DNA of 64,000 nucleotides from Litoreibacter ascidiaceicola (GTDB taxonomy: Bacteria > Pseudomonadota > Alphaproteobacteria > Rhodobacterales > Rhodobacteraceae): the NCBI RefSeq assembly GCF_900129235.1, contig NZ_FQUV01000001.1:124001-188000 (forward strand), given 5' to 3'. Shown here piece by piece: positions 33,771-41,733 of the stretch. The first letter of the stretch is position 1; each line of letters starts with the position of its first letter. The translations under genes and the position numbers were made by a program. The notes under the pieces are model-generated. The model was not told where the DNA came from, made no database searches, and was given only the letters and a program-made list of their open reading frames with translations.

Positions 33771-34556
33771 ATGACCGGCTTTACCGAAATCTCTCCCACT
33801 GCCTTGATGCGCCTGATCGGCACGCCTGATGCGCCAACCATTCTGGACGTTTGCATCGACGACTACTTTGCCGAGGACCCGCGCCTGATCCCCACCGCGC
33901 GGCGTTTTCCGCATAGCCGCATCGGTGACTACGAAGACGAAGGCCCCGTCGTCGTGGTCTGCCAGAAGGGCCGCAAGCTCAGTCACGGGGCAGCCGCTTT
34001 GTTGCGTGCCAAGGGCATAGCGGCCGAGTCTTTGGAAGGCGGGAATTACGCGTGGCGGGACGCGGGCCTGCCTCTGATCCCCGCCGCCGTGATCCCTGCG
34101 CCCCTATGGGTCACGCGTCACCGCCCCAAGATCGACCGCATCGCCTGCCCTTGGCTGATCCGGCGCTTTGTCGATCCGTCAGCCCAGTTCCTTTTTGTCC
34201 CCCCAGCAGAGGTGCTGGCGGTGGCCGAGAAATTCGACGCGACGCCGTTCGATATAGAGGGCGTTGCGTTTTCCCATGAGGGCGAGCGGTGCAGCTTTGA
34301 CACCATGCTCACCACCTTCAAACTCGACACCCCAGCACTTCAAACCATGGCAACCGTCATCCGTGCGGCGGATACCAATCGCCACGACCTCGCACCGGAG
34401 GCTGCGGGCCTGCTGGCCCTGTCAGTCGGGCTGTCACGTCAATTTAAGGACGACACCGCGCAGCTGGAGGCGGGCATGACGCTCTATGACGCGCTCTACC
34501 GCTGGGCGCGCGACGGGCAAGGTGAAGGGCATGACTGGCCCGGAGTGGGCAAATGA
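33771..34556 (+). CDS. chrB: chromate resistance protein ChrB with rhodanese-like N terminus
   Basis: A 261-aa protein. Residues 1 to about 100 form a rhodanese-like domain with the active-site loop CQKGRK (about residue 64-69). The ChrB C-terminal domain follows (RHRPKIDRIACPWLIRRFVDPSAQFLFVP). ChrB acts as a chromate sensor or resistance factor beside ChrA. The open frame extends far upstream, but ATG 33771 is the first that gives family sequence, and the intergenic stretch before it is non-coding. It overlaps chrA by 4 bp (ATGA). Confidence 0.88.
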   Translation: MTGFTEISPTALMRLIGTPDAPTILDVCIDDYFAEDPRLIPTARRFPHSRIGDYEDEGPVVVVCQKGRKLSHGAAALLRAKGIAAESLEGGNYAWRDAGLPLIPAAVIPAPLWVTRHRPKIDRIACPWLIRRFVDPSAQFLFVPPAEVLAVAEKFDATPFDIEGVAFSHEGERCSFDTMLTTFKLDTPALQTMATVIRAADTNRHDLAPEAAGLLALSVGLSRQFKDDTAQLEAGMTLYDALYRWARDGQGEGHDWPGVGK

Positions 34557-35758
34557 CGCCACTGTCCGCAATGACCCGTGTTTTCGGGCGCATCGGGCTG
34601 TTGTCCTTCGGCGGCCCCGCGGCGCAGATCGCGTTGATGCACAAGGAACTGGTCGAGGACCGCCCGTGGCTGACCGAGGCGCAATTCCTGCGCGCGCTGT
34701 CGTTTTGTATGCTACTGCCCGGGCCGGAGGCGATGCAGCTTGCCACCTATGCTGGCTGGCGGATGCGCGGGGTCACTGGCGGGCTGCTGGCGGGGCTTTT
34801 GTTTGTCGTGCCGGGGGCCTTGGTCATCATGGTATTGGCCTTGGCCTACGGCCTTTACGGGCAACTCCCCTTGGTGCAGTCGCTGTTCATCGGGGTGAAG
34901 GCCTGTGTGGTGGTGATTGTGGTTCAAGCCCTGATCAAAGTGGCGCGGAAAGCCGTGAAAGGCCCCGTCCATATCGCCATTGCGGTCGCCAGTTTTCTGG
35001 CGCTGTTCGCCCTGAATGCCCCGTTCCCCTTGGTGATCGTCGCCGCCGCCTGTGTTGGCGCACTCACTTTGAGGGGCGAGGCCGAGGGCGGTGCCCCTGC
35101 CCCGAAAACATCCGCAATGGCGACCTTGAAAACCGTCGCCCTGTGGCTGGTCATCTGGTTCGCGCCCGTGCTGGTGCTGGCGCTGGTCGCACCGGGCATC
35201 TTGGTCGATATGGCCAAGTTCTTCTCCACCCTTGCCGTGGTCACATTCGGCGGGGCCTACGCGGTGCTGGCCTATATGACGCAAGCCGTCGTCGGGGATT
35301 TCGGCTGGCTGACCACCGCGCAGATGGTCGACGCTTTGGGGCTGGCCGAGACCACCCCCGGCCCGTTGATCCTTGTGACGCAATTCGTCGCCATGGTGGC
35401 GGGCTTCAAGGCGGGCGGCATCGGGTTGGCACTGGTCGCGGGGCTGGTCACGCTCTGGGTGACCTTCGCGCCGTGCTTTTTGTGGATCTTCGCCGGCGCG
35501 CCCTATATCGATCGCCTCGCCCATATGCCGCGCTTGTCTGGTGCGCTGAGTGCCATCACTGCCGCCGTGGTCGGTGTCATCGCCAATCTGGGCCTTTGGT
35601 TCGCCGGTGCCGTGTTCTTCGACGCAGGTACAGTGCAACCTGTTCCCGTGGTCATCGCCGTGATCGCCGCCGCGCTGCTGCTGTGGCGCAAGTGGGATAT
35701 GTTGGTGGTTTTGCCTATTTGCGCGGCACTCGGTCTGGTTTTGGTCGGGGGCGCATAA
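34553..35758 (+). CDS. chrA: chromate transporter ChrA
   Basis: A 401-aa long-chain CHR transporter that exports chromate. Two homologous halves are visible, each with an FGGP/FGGAY-type motif: FGGPAAQIALMHKELVEDRPWLTEAQFLRALSFCMLLPGPEA in the first and TFGGAYAVLAYM in the second. The hydrophobic profile fits 10-11 helices. It is translationally coupled to chrB and is the last gene of the run. Confidence 0.93.
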   Translation: MTPLSAMTRVFGRIGLLSFGGPAAQIALMHKELVEDRPWLTEAQFLRALSFCMLLPGPEAMQLATYAGWRMRGVTGGLLAGLLFVVPGALVIMVLALAYGLYGQLPLVQSLFIGVKACVVVIVVQALIKVARKAVKGPVHIAIAVASFLALFALNAPFPLVIVAAACVGALTLRGEAEGGAPAPKTSAMATLKTVALWLVIWFAPVLVLALVAPGILVDMAKFFSTLAVVTFGGAYAVLAYMTQAVVGDFGWLTTAQMVDALGLAETTPGPLILVTQFVAMVAGFKAGGIGLALVAGLVTLWVTFAPCFLWIFAGAPYIDRLAHMPRLSGALSAITAAVVGVIANLGLWFAGAVFFDAGTVQPVPVVIAVIAAALLLWRKWDMLVVLPICAALGLVLVGGA

Positions 35759-35828
35759 GCCCCCCTTTCCCTCACCAACGAATCCGCGCATTGTATACGC
35801 CAAGGTCAACCCGGGGGGCTGAGACGAC

Positions 35829-36353
35829 ATGTCCGACACAATCGACTATGGCAACAAAATGCACCGCGCGATGCGTGGACTGATTGCCGAAGTGTTGGAA
35901 GATGTCGGCGCGAACGGCCTGCCCGGCGAGCATCATTTTTTCATCACCTTTGACACCCGCCATCCGGACGTCGAAATGGCCGACTGGTTGTTTGACCGCT
36001 ACCCGTCCGAGATGACGATTGTGGTGCAGCACTGGTTCGACAATCTGATCGTGGCCCCTGACGGCTTCCAGATCACTCTGAATTTCGGTGACAACCCCGA
36101 ACCGCTGGCGATCCCGTTCGACGCGATCCGCACTTTTGTAGACCCGTCGGTGGAATTCGGTCTGCGGTTCGAGTCTCAGGACGACGAGGAAGAAGAGCAC
36201 GAGGTGGTGGAACTGCCGGATGTCGACCTTGCAGAAGCGCTGGAACTCGACAAGTCGGACGACCCCAAGCCAAAATCCAAAACGGATAAGGGCGAAACTG
36301 TCCCCGCAAAAGAGGCCGAAGTGGTCTCGCTGGACGCATTTCGCAAGACTTGA
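35829..36353 (+). CDS. sspB: ClpXP adaptor SspB, alpha-type
   Basis: A 174-aa adaptor that delivers ssrA-tagged proteins to ClpXP. The fold region (about residues 5-115) has HHFFITFDTRHPDVEMADWLFDRYPSEMTIVVQHWFDNL. An acidic stretch (DDEEEEHEVVE) and a flexible Lys/Asp-rich linker lead to the C-terminal tail EVVSLDAFRKT, the ClpX-binding peptide (its VSLDAFRK core is typical). The ssrA gene lies 4 kb upstream, so the tag and its adaptor are close neighbours. Confidence 0.9.
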   Translation: MSDTIDYGNKMHRAMRGLIAEVLEDVGANGLPGEHHFFITFDTRHPDVEMADWLFDRYPSEMTIVVQHWFDNLIVAPDGFQITLNFGDNPEPLAIPFDAIRTFVDPSVEFGLRFESQDDEEEEHEVVELPDVDLAEALELDKSDDPKPKSKTDKGETVPAKEAEVVSLDAFRKT

Positions 36354-36359
36354 GGGCGT

Positions 36360-36371
36360 GTTAGCGCAACC
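36360..36371. promoter_or_regulatory. degenerate LacI-type site upstream of fumC
   Basis: GTTAGCGCAACC, 79 bp before the fumC start. The identical 12-mer lies upstream of fba (59565). It differs by two bases from a GTTAGCGCTAAC palindrome, and related palindromes precede gap and pdhA. Confidence 0.4.
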
Positions 36372-36449
36372 TTAAGCCTTCCCCTAATTGTCAAGCCGCC
36401 TGCACCCCGCTACATCGGGGCCATTCTTGCATTTTGAAGGACGATCCTC

Positions 36450-37841
36450 ATGACCGCGACCCGCACCGAGACCGACAGCTTTGGCCCTTTGGAGGTTCCA
36501 GCCGACAAATACTGGGGCGCGCAAACGCAACGCTCGATCATGAACTTCCCGATTGGCTGGGAAAAGCAGCCTGTCGCCATCGTCCGCGCGCTTGGAGTGA
36601 TCAAGAAAGCCGCCGCCGCCGTAAACTTGGAATTCGGTGATCTGGACGCGGAACTTGCCCCCGCCATCCAGCAGGCCGCGCAAGAGGTGATCGACGGCAA
36701 GTTTGATGACAACTTCCCGCTGGTGGTTTGGCAGACGGGTTCCGGCACGCAAAGCAACATGAACTCGAACGAGGTGATTTCCAACCGCGCCATCGAGATC
36801 ATGGGCGGCGAGATGGGCTCCAAAAAACCCGTTCACCCCAACGACCATTGCAACATGGGGCAGTCCTCCAACGACACCTTCCCGACCGCGATGCATGTCG
36901 CCATCGGCATGGTCGCCCGCGACACATTGCTGCCGGGCCTGCGCAAGCTGCACGCCGCTTTGGAAGCCAAGTCCGAAGAATTCAAAGACATCATCAAGAT
37001 CGGCCGCACGCATACGCAGGACGCGACGCCTTTGACACTGGGTCAGGAATTTGGCGGCTACGCGCACCAGATGAAAAAGGGCATCGAGCGGGTCGAGATG
37101 TGCCTGCCCGACATCTACGAGCTGGCGCAAGGCGGCACCGCCGTGGGCACCGGCCTGAACACCCGCAAGGGCTTTGCAGAAAAGGTCGCGGCGGAAATCG
37201 CCTCCATCACTGGCCTGCCCTTCGTCACAGCACCCAACAAGTTCGAAGCCCTCGCCGCCCATGACGCCATGGTGATGTTCTCCGGCGCGCTGAAAACAGT
37301 CGCGGCGTCCATGTTCAAAATCGCCAACGACATGCGGCTTCTGGGCTCCGGCCCCCGCTCTGGTCTGGGCGAGCTGATCTTGCCCGAAAACGAGCCCGGC
37401 TCGTCGATCATGCCGGGCAAGGTGAACCCGACGCAGGCCGAGGCGCTGACCATGGTGTGTATCCACGTCATGGGCAACGATGCCGCTGTGGGCATGGCGG
37501 GCAGCCAAGGGCATTTCGAGCTCAACGTCTACAATCCGATGATGAGCTACAACGTCATCCAGTCCATGCAACTGCTGGGCGACGCGGCGGGCAGCTTCAC
37601 CGACAACATGGTCGTCGGAACGCTGGCCAACAAGGAACGCATTGACAAGCTGATGAAAGAGTCGCTGATGCTGGTGACAGCGCTGGCCCCGACCATCGGC
37701 TATGACAACGCAACCAAGGTCGCCAAGACCGCCCATAAGAACGGCACGACCCTCAAGGAAGAGGCGATCGCCCTTGGCTTGGTAGACGAAGAAACCTTCG
37801 ACCGCGTCGTGCGGCCTGAAGATATGATTGGACCGAAATGA
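36450..37841 (+). CDS. fumC: class II fumarate hydratase
   Basis: A 463-aa iron-free fumarase of the TCA cycle, converting fumarate and L-malate. The signature [16 protein letters not shown] is complete, [19 protein letters not shown] and [20 protein letters not shown] are the other active-site segments. GAAGGA precedes the ATG. The stop overlaps the start of a 57-aa gene by 4 bp. A LacI-type degenerate site lies 79 bp before the start. Confidence 0.96.
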   Translation: MTATRTETDSFGPLEVPADKYWGAQTQRSIMNFPIGWEKQPVAIVRALGVIKKAAAAVNLEFGDLDAELAPAIQQAAQEVIDGKFDDNFPLVVWQTGSGTQSNMNSNEVISNRAIEIMGGEMGSKKPVHPNDHCNMGQSSNDTFPTAMHVAIGMVARDTLLPGLRKLHAALEAKSEEFKDIIKIGRTHTQDATPLTLGQEFGGYAHQMKKGIERVEMCLPDIYELAQGGTAVGTGLNTRKGFAEKVAAEIASITGLPFVTAPNKFEALAAHDAMVMFSGALKTVAASMFKIANDMRLLGSGPRSGLGELILPENEPGSSIMPGKVNPTQAEALTMVCIHVMGNDAAVGMAGSQGHFELNVYNPMMSYNVIQSMQLLGDAAGSFTDNMVVGTLANKERIDKLMKESLMLVTALAPTIGYDNATKVAKTAHKNGTTLKEEAIALGLVDEETFDRVVRPEDMIGPK

Positions 37842-38011
37842 AAGCTGGAAACCTGAGCAAGGCTCGCAAGGAACGCACCCGCGCCGACAAGCGGGCACAG
37901 GGTGATGCCAATGCGCTCAAATTCGGGCGCACCAAAGTGCAAAAGCAGGCTGACATGAAAGCGCAGCTTGCCGCGCGCACCAAGCTCGACGGACACAAGC
38001 TGGACGAATGA
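37838..38011 (+). CDS. DUF4169-like small basic protein
   Basis: A 57-aa, Lys/Arg-rich protein starting [21 protein letters not shown] with a middle [10 protein letters not shown] segment. It overlaps the fumC stop by 4 bp (ATGA) and the following gene start by 4 bp. The sequence matches the short DUF4169 family that is found beside fumC and a ribbon-helix-helix gene in Rhodobacterales. Function unknown; nucleic-acid binding is possible from the charge. Confidence 0.8.
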   Translation: MKAGNLSKARKERTRADKRAQGDANALKFGRTKVQKQADMKAQLAARTKLDGHKLDE

Positions 38012-38232
38012 GCAGACCCAAGAAACGCTCTTTGACCTTGAAGGGGCACCGCACGTCGGTGTCCCTCGAAGACGAGTTCTGGGCGGAATTCCGACGCATC
38101 GCGGCGGAGACAGGCCAACCGATCAACGCGCTGGCCGCCAAGATCGACGCGGAGCGTGGCACGGATCTGGGTCTGGCCTCTGCCATCCGCTTGTTCATCC
38201 TGCGCGCGTTGATTGCGAGCCGTGAAACCTAG
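38008..38232 (+). CDS. ribbon-helix-helix domain protein
   Basis: A 74-aa protein. SLTLKGHRTSVSLEDEFWAEFRRIAAETGQPINALAAKIDAE is a ribbon-helix-helix DNA-binding fold: the beta strand TSVSLE, then two helices. It is the third gene of fumC-DUF4169-RHH, by 4-bp overlaps. It converges with the DUF3592 gene, the two stops overlapping by 4 bp. Confidence 0.82.
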   Translation: MSRPKKRSLTLKGHRTSVSLEDEFWAEFRRIAAETGQPINALAAKIDAERGTDLGLASAIRLFILRALIASRET

Positions 38233-38702
38233 GTTTTGACTTTGCGCGGGCGTGCCCGCCAGCGCCCGAATGTGAACCACAGCGATGTCAAAACCATCGC
38301 CGCCCCGAGCAACGTAATCACCCACATCAGGATCGAAACGCCGAAATGCCGCTTGAACGGCAGGTCGATTGCGATGGACTGGCTGTCAGCCCGCCACAAC
38401 ACAGTGACTTTCTCGCCTCGGCGGAAATTGTAATGCGTGGAGCCGCGTTTGACGCTCATCTCCCGCGGCACGCCACCGGGATCGGTGAATTCAACGCGCG
38501 GCAGGAATGTCAGATAGGTGTCTGACGGCGACACACGGCGGCTCTGCATGTCGACGACCCTGCCCGACACCTGCTCTCCGTCGCGGGTTATGCTCCAGAT
38601 CAGGCGGTCGATATTGCCCAAGAACAGCAAGACAAGGCCAATCCCGAACAAGATTGCAATCAGGCTCCAAGGCGCAGGCCCGCTTCCGGTGCTTTTACTC
38701 AT
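38229..38702 (-). CDS. DUF3592 membrane protein
   Basis: A 157-aa protein with a hydrophobic helix near the N terminus (about 12-33), a beta-rich segment with GRVVDMQSRRVSPSDTYLTFLPRVEFTDPGG, and a second helix near the end. This is the DUF3592 architecture. It overlaps the P450 stop by 8 bp, so it may be the last gene of that operon. Function unknown. Confidence 0.78.
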   Translation of the reverse strand: MSKSTGSGPAPWSLIAILFGIGLVLLFLGNIDRLIWSITRDGEQVSGRVVDMQSRRVSPSDTYLTFLPRVEFTDPGGVPREMSVKRGSTHYNFRRGEKVTVLWRADSQSIAIDLPFKRHFGVSILMWVITLLGAAMVLTSLWFTFGRWRARPRKVKT

Positions 38703-40047
38703 TCTCTGCCCTTTTGCTGATCTTCAACCAAATCCCGTCTTTGGAGCGTACGGTCAAATGCGCCACAGGAACAGGGCTGCGTTCGGTGGTCTCGAACCGG
38801 AAGTGGCGCACCAGCATCGACAACAGCAACGGCCCCTCGACCATCGCGAACCCTGCGCCCGTACACACCCGTGGCCCGCTGGAGAACGGGATGAACGCCT
38901 CGCGCATACATTGCTTGCCGTTCTCGGTGGCCCAGCGTGCGGGGTCGAACCCGTCGGGGTTGTCCCAAAGTCGCTCGTGCCGGTGCAGGTGCCATGGCGA
39001 AATCACCACCTGCGCGCCCGTCTTGATAACGCGGTCGCGGAAGGTTTCGGGGCACGTTGTCTCACGCACCATCATCGGGACCGGAGGATAAAGCCGCAAC
39101 GCCTCGCGGAACACATCGCGCGAGGCACGCAGCTTGGACATCACCTTGAAGTCGCAGCCCGCGTCCAAAGCCTTTGCCTCCGCGGCCAGCTTGTCCTGCC
39201 ACTCTGGGAACAACGCCAAAAGGTAGAGTGTCCACGCAAGGGCCGAGGCGCTGGTCTCGTGACCCGCAAGAAAGAAGATCGCCACTTGGTCGACCATTTC
39301 CTCGATGGTGAAGGTGTCGCCGGTTTCGGGGTCGGCGGTGGTCATGATCTTGGTCGCCAGATCATCGGGGGCTGTGCCAGCCTCGATCTGCGCCATGCGT
39401 GCGCTGGTCAGCTGCGTGATCAGCGCGCGGATCGACTGCGCGGTTTCCTTGGTGCGTTTGCGAAACAGGCGCGGCATCCATTTGGGGCCTTTGATAAAGG
39501 CAGCGAGGTTCAGGATGGGCTGCGTGCGCTGGTAGTCGCGAAACTCGGAAAACACTGCTTGCGCGATCTCGTCTTCGATGGGGATGGAAAACAGCGTGCG
39601 GAAGATGACATCCGCTGCCGCGAAGCTGGTGGCTTCCTCGACCTCGTGCACGCCCTCGTCCAGCCGAGCGACCGCCGCCTGCCCTGCCTCCCACATGGCC
39701 GGAAACGTATCGCGCAGCCGCCCGCCTTCGAAAGCGGGGTCGATGATGCGGCGTTGCCGTTCCCATGTATCGCCGTTCGTCAGGAAGACCGAGTTACCGA
39801 GCAGCGGTCGCAGCCCCGCGCCGATGCGGTCGGACTTTGGGAACGCACGGGGGCGCTCGTTTAACACCGTCTTAACCAGTGATGGCTGGTTGATCAGGTA
39901 GCTGCGGAAGAACGGCGTTTTGAATTCGGCCATCCACGCGCGGTAAAGCTTGGCCGGTTGCGCCGACAGGATGTCCTGCCGGAACAGCCGCACATATTTC
40001 AGCAACGAAACCTTTTCGGGCCGCGCAGGGGGTTTTGGCGGGATCAT
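38695..40047 (-). CDS. cytochrome P450
   Basis: A 450-aa soluble P450. The haem-binding loop is FSSGPRVCTGAG (Cys ligand), the oxygen-activation motif AGHETSA lies in the I helix, and the ExxR is in REALRLYPP. No membrane anchor. The start at 40047 (MIPPKPPARPEKVSLL) overlaps the stop of the membrane hydrolase gene by 4 bp. The substrate is unknown; no electron-donor ferredoxin or reductase gene is adjacent. Confidence 0.92.
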   Translation of the reverse strand: MIPPKPPARPEKVSLLKYVRLFRQDILSAQPAKLYRAWMAEFKTPFFRSYLINQPSLVKTVLNERPRAFPKSDRIGAGLRPLLGNSVFLTNGDTWERQRRIIDPAFEGGRLRDTFPAMWEAGQAAVARLDEGVHEVEEATSFAAADVIFRTLFSIPIEDEIAQAVFSEFRDYQRTQPILNLAAFIKGPKWMPRLFRKRTKETAQSIRALITQLTSARMAQIEAGTAPDDLATKIMTTADPETGDTFTIEEMVDQVAIFFLAGHETSASALAWTLYLLALFPEWQDKLAAEAKALDAGCDFKVMSKLRASRDVFREALRLYPPVPMMVRETTCPETFRDRVIKTGAQVVISPWHLHRHERLWDNPDGFDPARWATENGKQCMREAFIPFSSGPRVCTGAGFAMVEGPLLLSMLVRHFRFETTERSPVPVAHLTVRSKDGIWLKISKRAENE

Positions 40048-41384
40048 GACATGGACGTGTAGCCGGACGCGGCCACATCTATGCGCGTCCACGATTGCGG
40101 ACGGTCATGATAGCGATCATGCAAGGTCAAAGGGCCTGCGGTGATCTGGAAGTAATCGTAATCCTTGGGTCGGTCAAACGCGCAGAGATACTGGAAATGC
40201 AGCCGGAAGAAGCGCCAGCGCAATTCTGTCCACCGCTCTGGCGACAGGCTTTGGGTGAAGGCGGCGGAAAAAACCAGTGGCCATTTCTTGCCCTCAGGCT
40301 TCACGCCGGAGACCGACACCGGATCACATAGCGCAAACGCGCAGCCGTCGCCGGGGGCCGAGACATCCACCCATGTGAGCGCGTCGCTTGCGGCCAGAAA
40401 ATGCAAATCCCCCCGCAGCCTGTCGGCTTTGGGCAGGAAAGACACCATCGGCACCACATGCCCGAGGCTCAGGAAAGCCAGCTTCGGGCCATTGTCCGGA
40501 ACACCGCCTGCGCGGATCAGATCGGCCAGGATCGACACCGCCAGATGCGCGCCGGAGGAATGTCCGACGACCAGCACCTCGTCGACGTCATCTTGCAAGG
40601 CCATCGCAATGGCGACGCGGAACTCGGCCATACGCTCCTCTAGGGCGGGCGGGTTGGCCCCCATCCAGCGCGCCGAATAGGCGAAATCATGCATCAGGTA
40701 ATAGGCGAAGAACTTGCCATCCTTGGCCTTGAACCAGCGCAAAATGAAGACCGTGACAGCGGCCCACAAAATCCAACGCAGAACCAGCCCGATGCCCACC
40801 ACGACGAGCACAGCGGTTGCCACAAAATCGCGCGACAGACTGTTGAACCATGTGTCGAGGCCCGTCATCTCTGCCAGAGGGAACACCACGGCGGCGAGCG
40901 CCGCCGAGAGCCCCCACAGGGCCAGCCCTGACAGAATAGAGCCGGCCACAACCGCCAGCAGCAATTGCAGCAGCAACATGCCAATCGGGTAGAGCGCGGC
41001 GATGATCGGACCCTTGCGCAGGCGCATCAGCCGGAACAGTGCGCGGGTGGAAATATAGGTGAAGGCTGTGCGCAGCAATTGCAGGTAGGTTGCGGGGATG
41101 GAATTCGACATGGAACTGCGCACGATGTCGGACCAGACCAGCACCTCCACCTGCGCGTCGGTTTGCGCCCCGTCGATTTCGGTGGAGGCGTACCAACCGT
41201 AAGCGCCCTCGCCCGTCTTTGGTTTTAAATCAAGGGTATAGCCGCTGATCTTCGCCTGCTCCGCGCCTTCCTTGCGAAACAACTCGCGGTAGCGTCTGGG
41301 GTGAATCGGATCATAACCGGGGATGTAGAACACCCGCCGTTTGCGCACGCTTTGCGCACCTGTTTGATCTGCCACCTCGTCCAT
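40044..41384 (-). CDS. membrane-embedded alpha/beta hydrolase-like protein
   Basis: A 446-aa protein. The alpha/beta-hydrolase nucleophile motif GHSSGAH (about residue 273-279) is preceded by HG-like FYIPGYDPIHPRRYRE near the N terminus. Three or four hydrophobic helices (about residues 120-220) are inserted between them. Such proteins are annotated as hypothetical. It overlaps the P450 gene by 4 bp, suggesting a lipid or hydrophobic substrate pathway. The catalytic His and Asp are not assigned. Confidence 0.65.
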   Translation of the reverse strand: MDEVADQTGAQSVRKRRVFYIPGYDPIHPRRYRELFRKEGAEQAKISGYTLDLKPKTGEGAYGWYASTEIDGAQTDAQVEVLVWSDIVRSSMSNSIPATYLQLLRTAFTYISTRALFRLMRLRKGPIIAALYPIGMLLLQLLLAVVAGSILSGLALWGLSAALAAVVFPLAEMTGLDTWFNSLSRDFVATAVLVVVGIGLVLRWILWAAVTVFILRWFKAKDGKFFAYYLMHDFAYSARWMGANPPALEERMAEFRVAIAMALQDDVDEVLVVGHSSGAHLAVSILADLIRAGGVPDNGPKLAFLSLGHVVPMVSFLPKADRLRGDLHFLAASDALTWVDVSAPGDGCAFALCDPVSVSGVKPEGKKWPLVFSAAFTQSLSPERWTELRWRFFRLHFQYLCAFDRPKDYDYFQITAGPLTLHDRYHDRPQSWTRIDVAASGYTSMS

Positions 41385-41466
41385 GGCCGCAGGTTAGCCC
41401 GCGTTTCTGGCAAAAGTAAGAACAGCTTACGTGGACAAGAGCCTGCGTGTCGCCTAGATCACGGTT

Positions 41467-41694
41467 ATGGAACATGACGCCGAACTCGATGCTTTGGGGC
41501 TGCTTTGCCCCCTGCCCGTTTTAAAGGCCCGCAAGCGGTTGCAGGCCTTGTCTTCCGGGCAGGTTTTGCGCGTTCTGGCGGACGATCCGGCGGCCCTGAT
41601 CGACATGCCGCATTTTTGCGCGGAAGCAGGGCATGTGCTTGTGTCGATGACCGAGGACGGCGCGCATCACATCTACCTTTTGCGCAAAGGCTAG
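41467..41694 (+). CDS. tusA: TusA-family sulfurtransferase
   Basis: A 75-aa SirA/TusA fold protein. LCPLPVLKARK holds the CPxP motif, with its Cys as persulfide carrier. TusA relays sulfur for tRNA thiolation or for sulfur oxidation. No good ribosome binding site is visible before the ATG. Other persulfide-pathway genes are not adjacent, so the specific partner is unknown. Confidence 0.88.
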   Translation: MEHDAELDALGLLCPLPVLKARKRLQALSSGQVLRVLADDPAALIDMPHFCAEAGHVLVSMTEDGAHHIYLLRKG

Positions 41695-41733
41695 CCGTCC
41701 CTTCGGGGAGAATATTTTTGCCAAGATGAAACG

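Noticed and set aside
34486-35883. Long + strand ORF of 465 aa over chrA
   Set aside because: It reads in another frame of chrA. The chrA frame has family motifs and the 4-bp overlap with chrB, while this frame is Arg/Gly-rich and unlike any protein.
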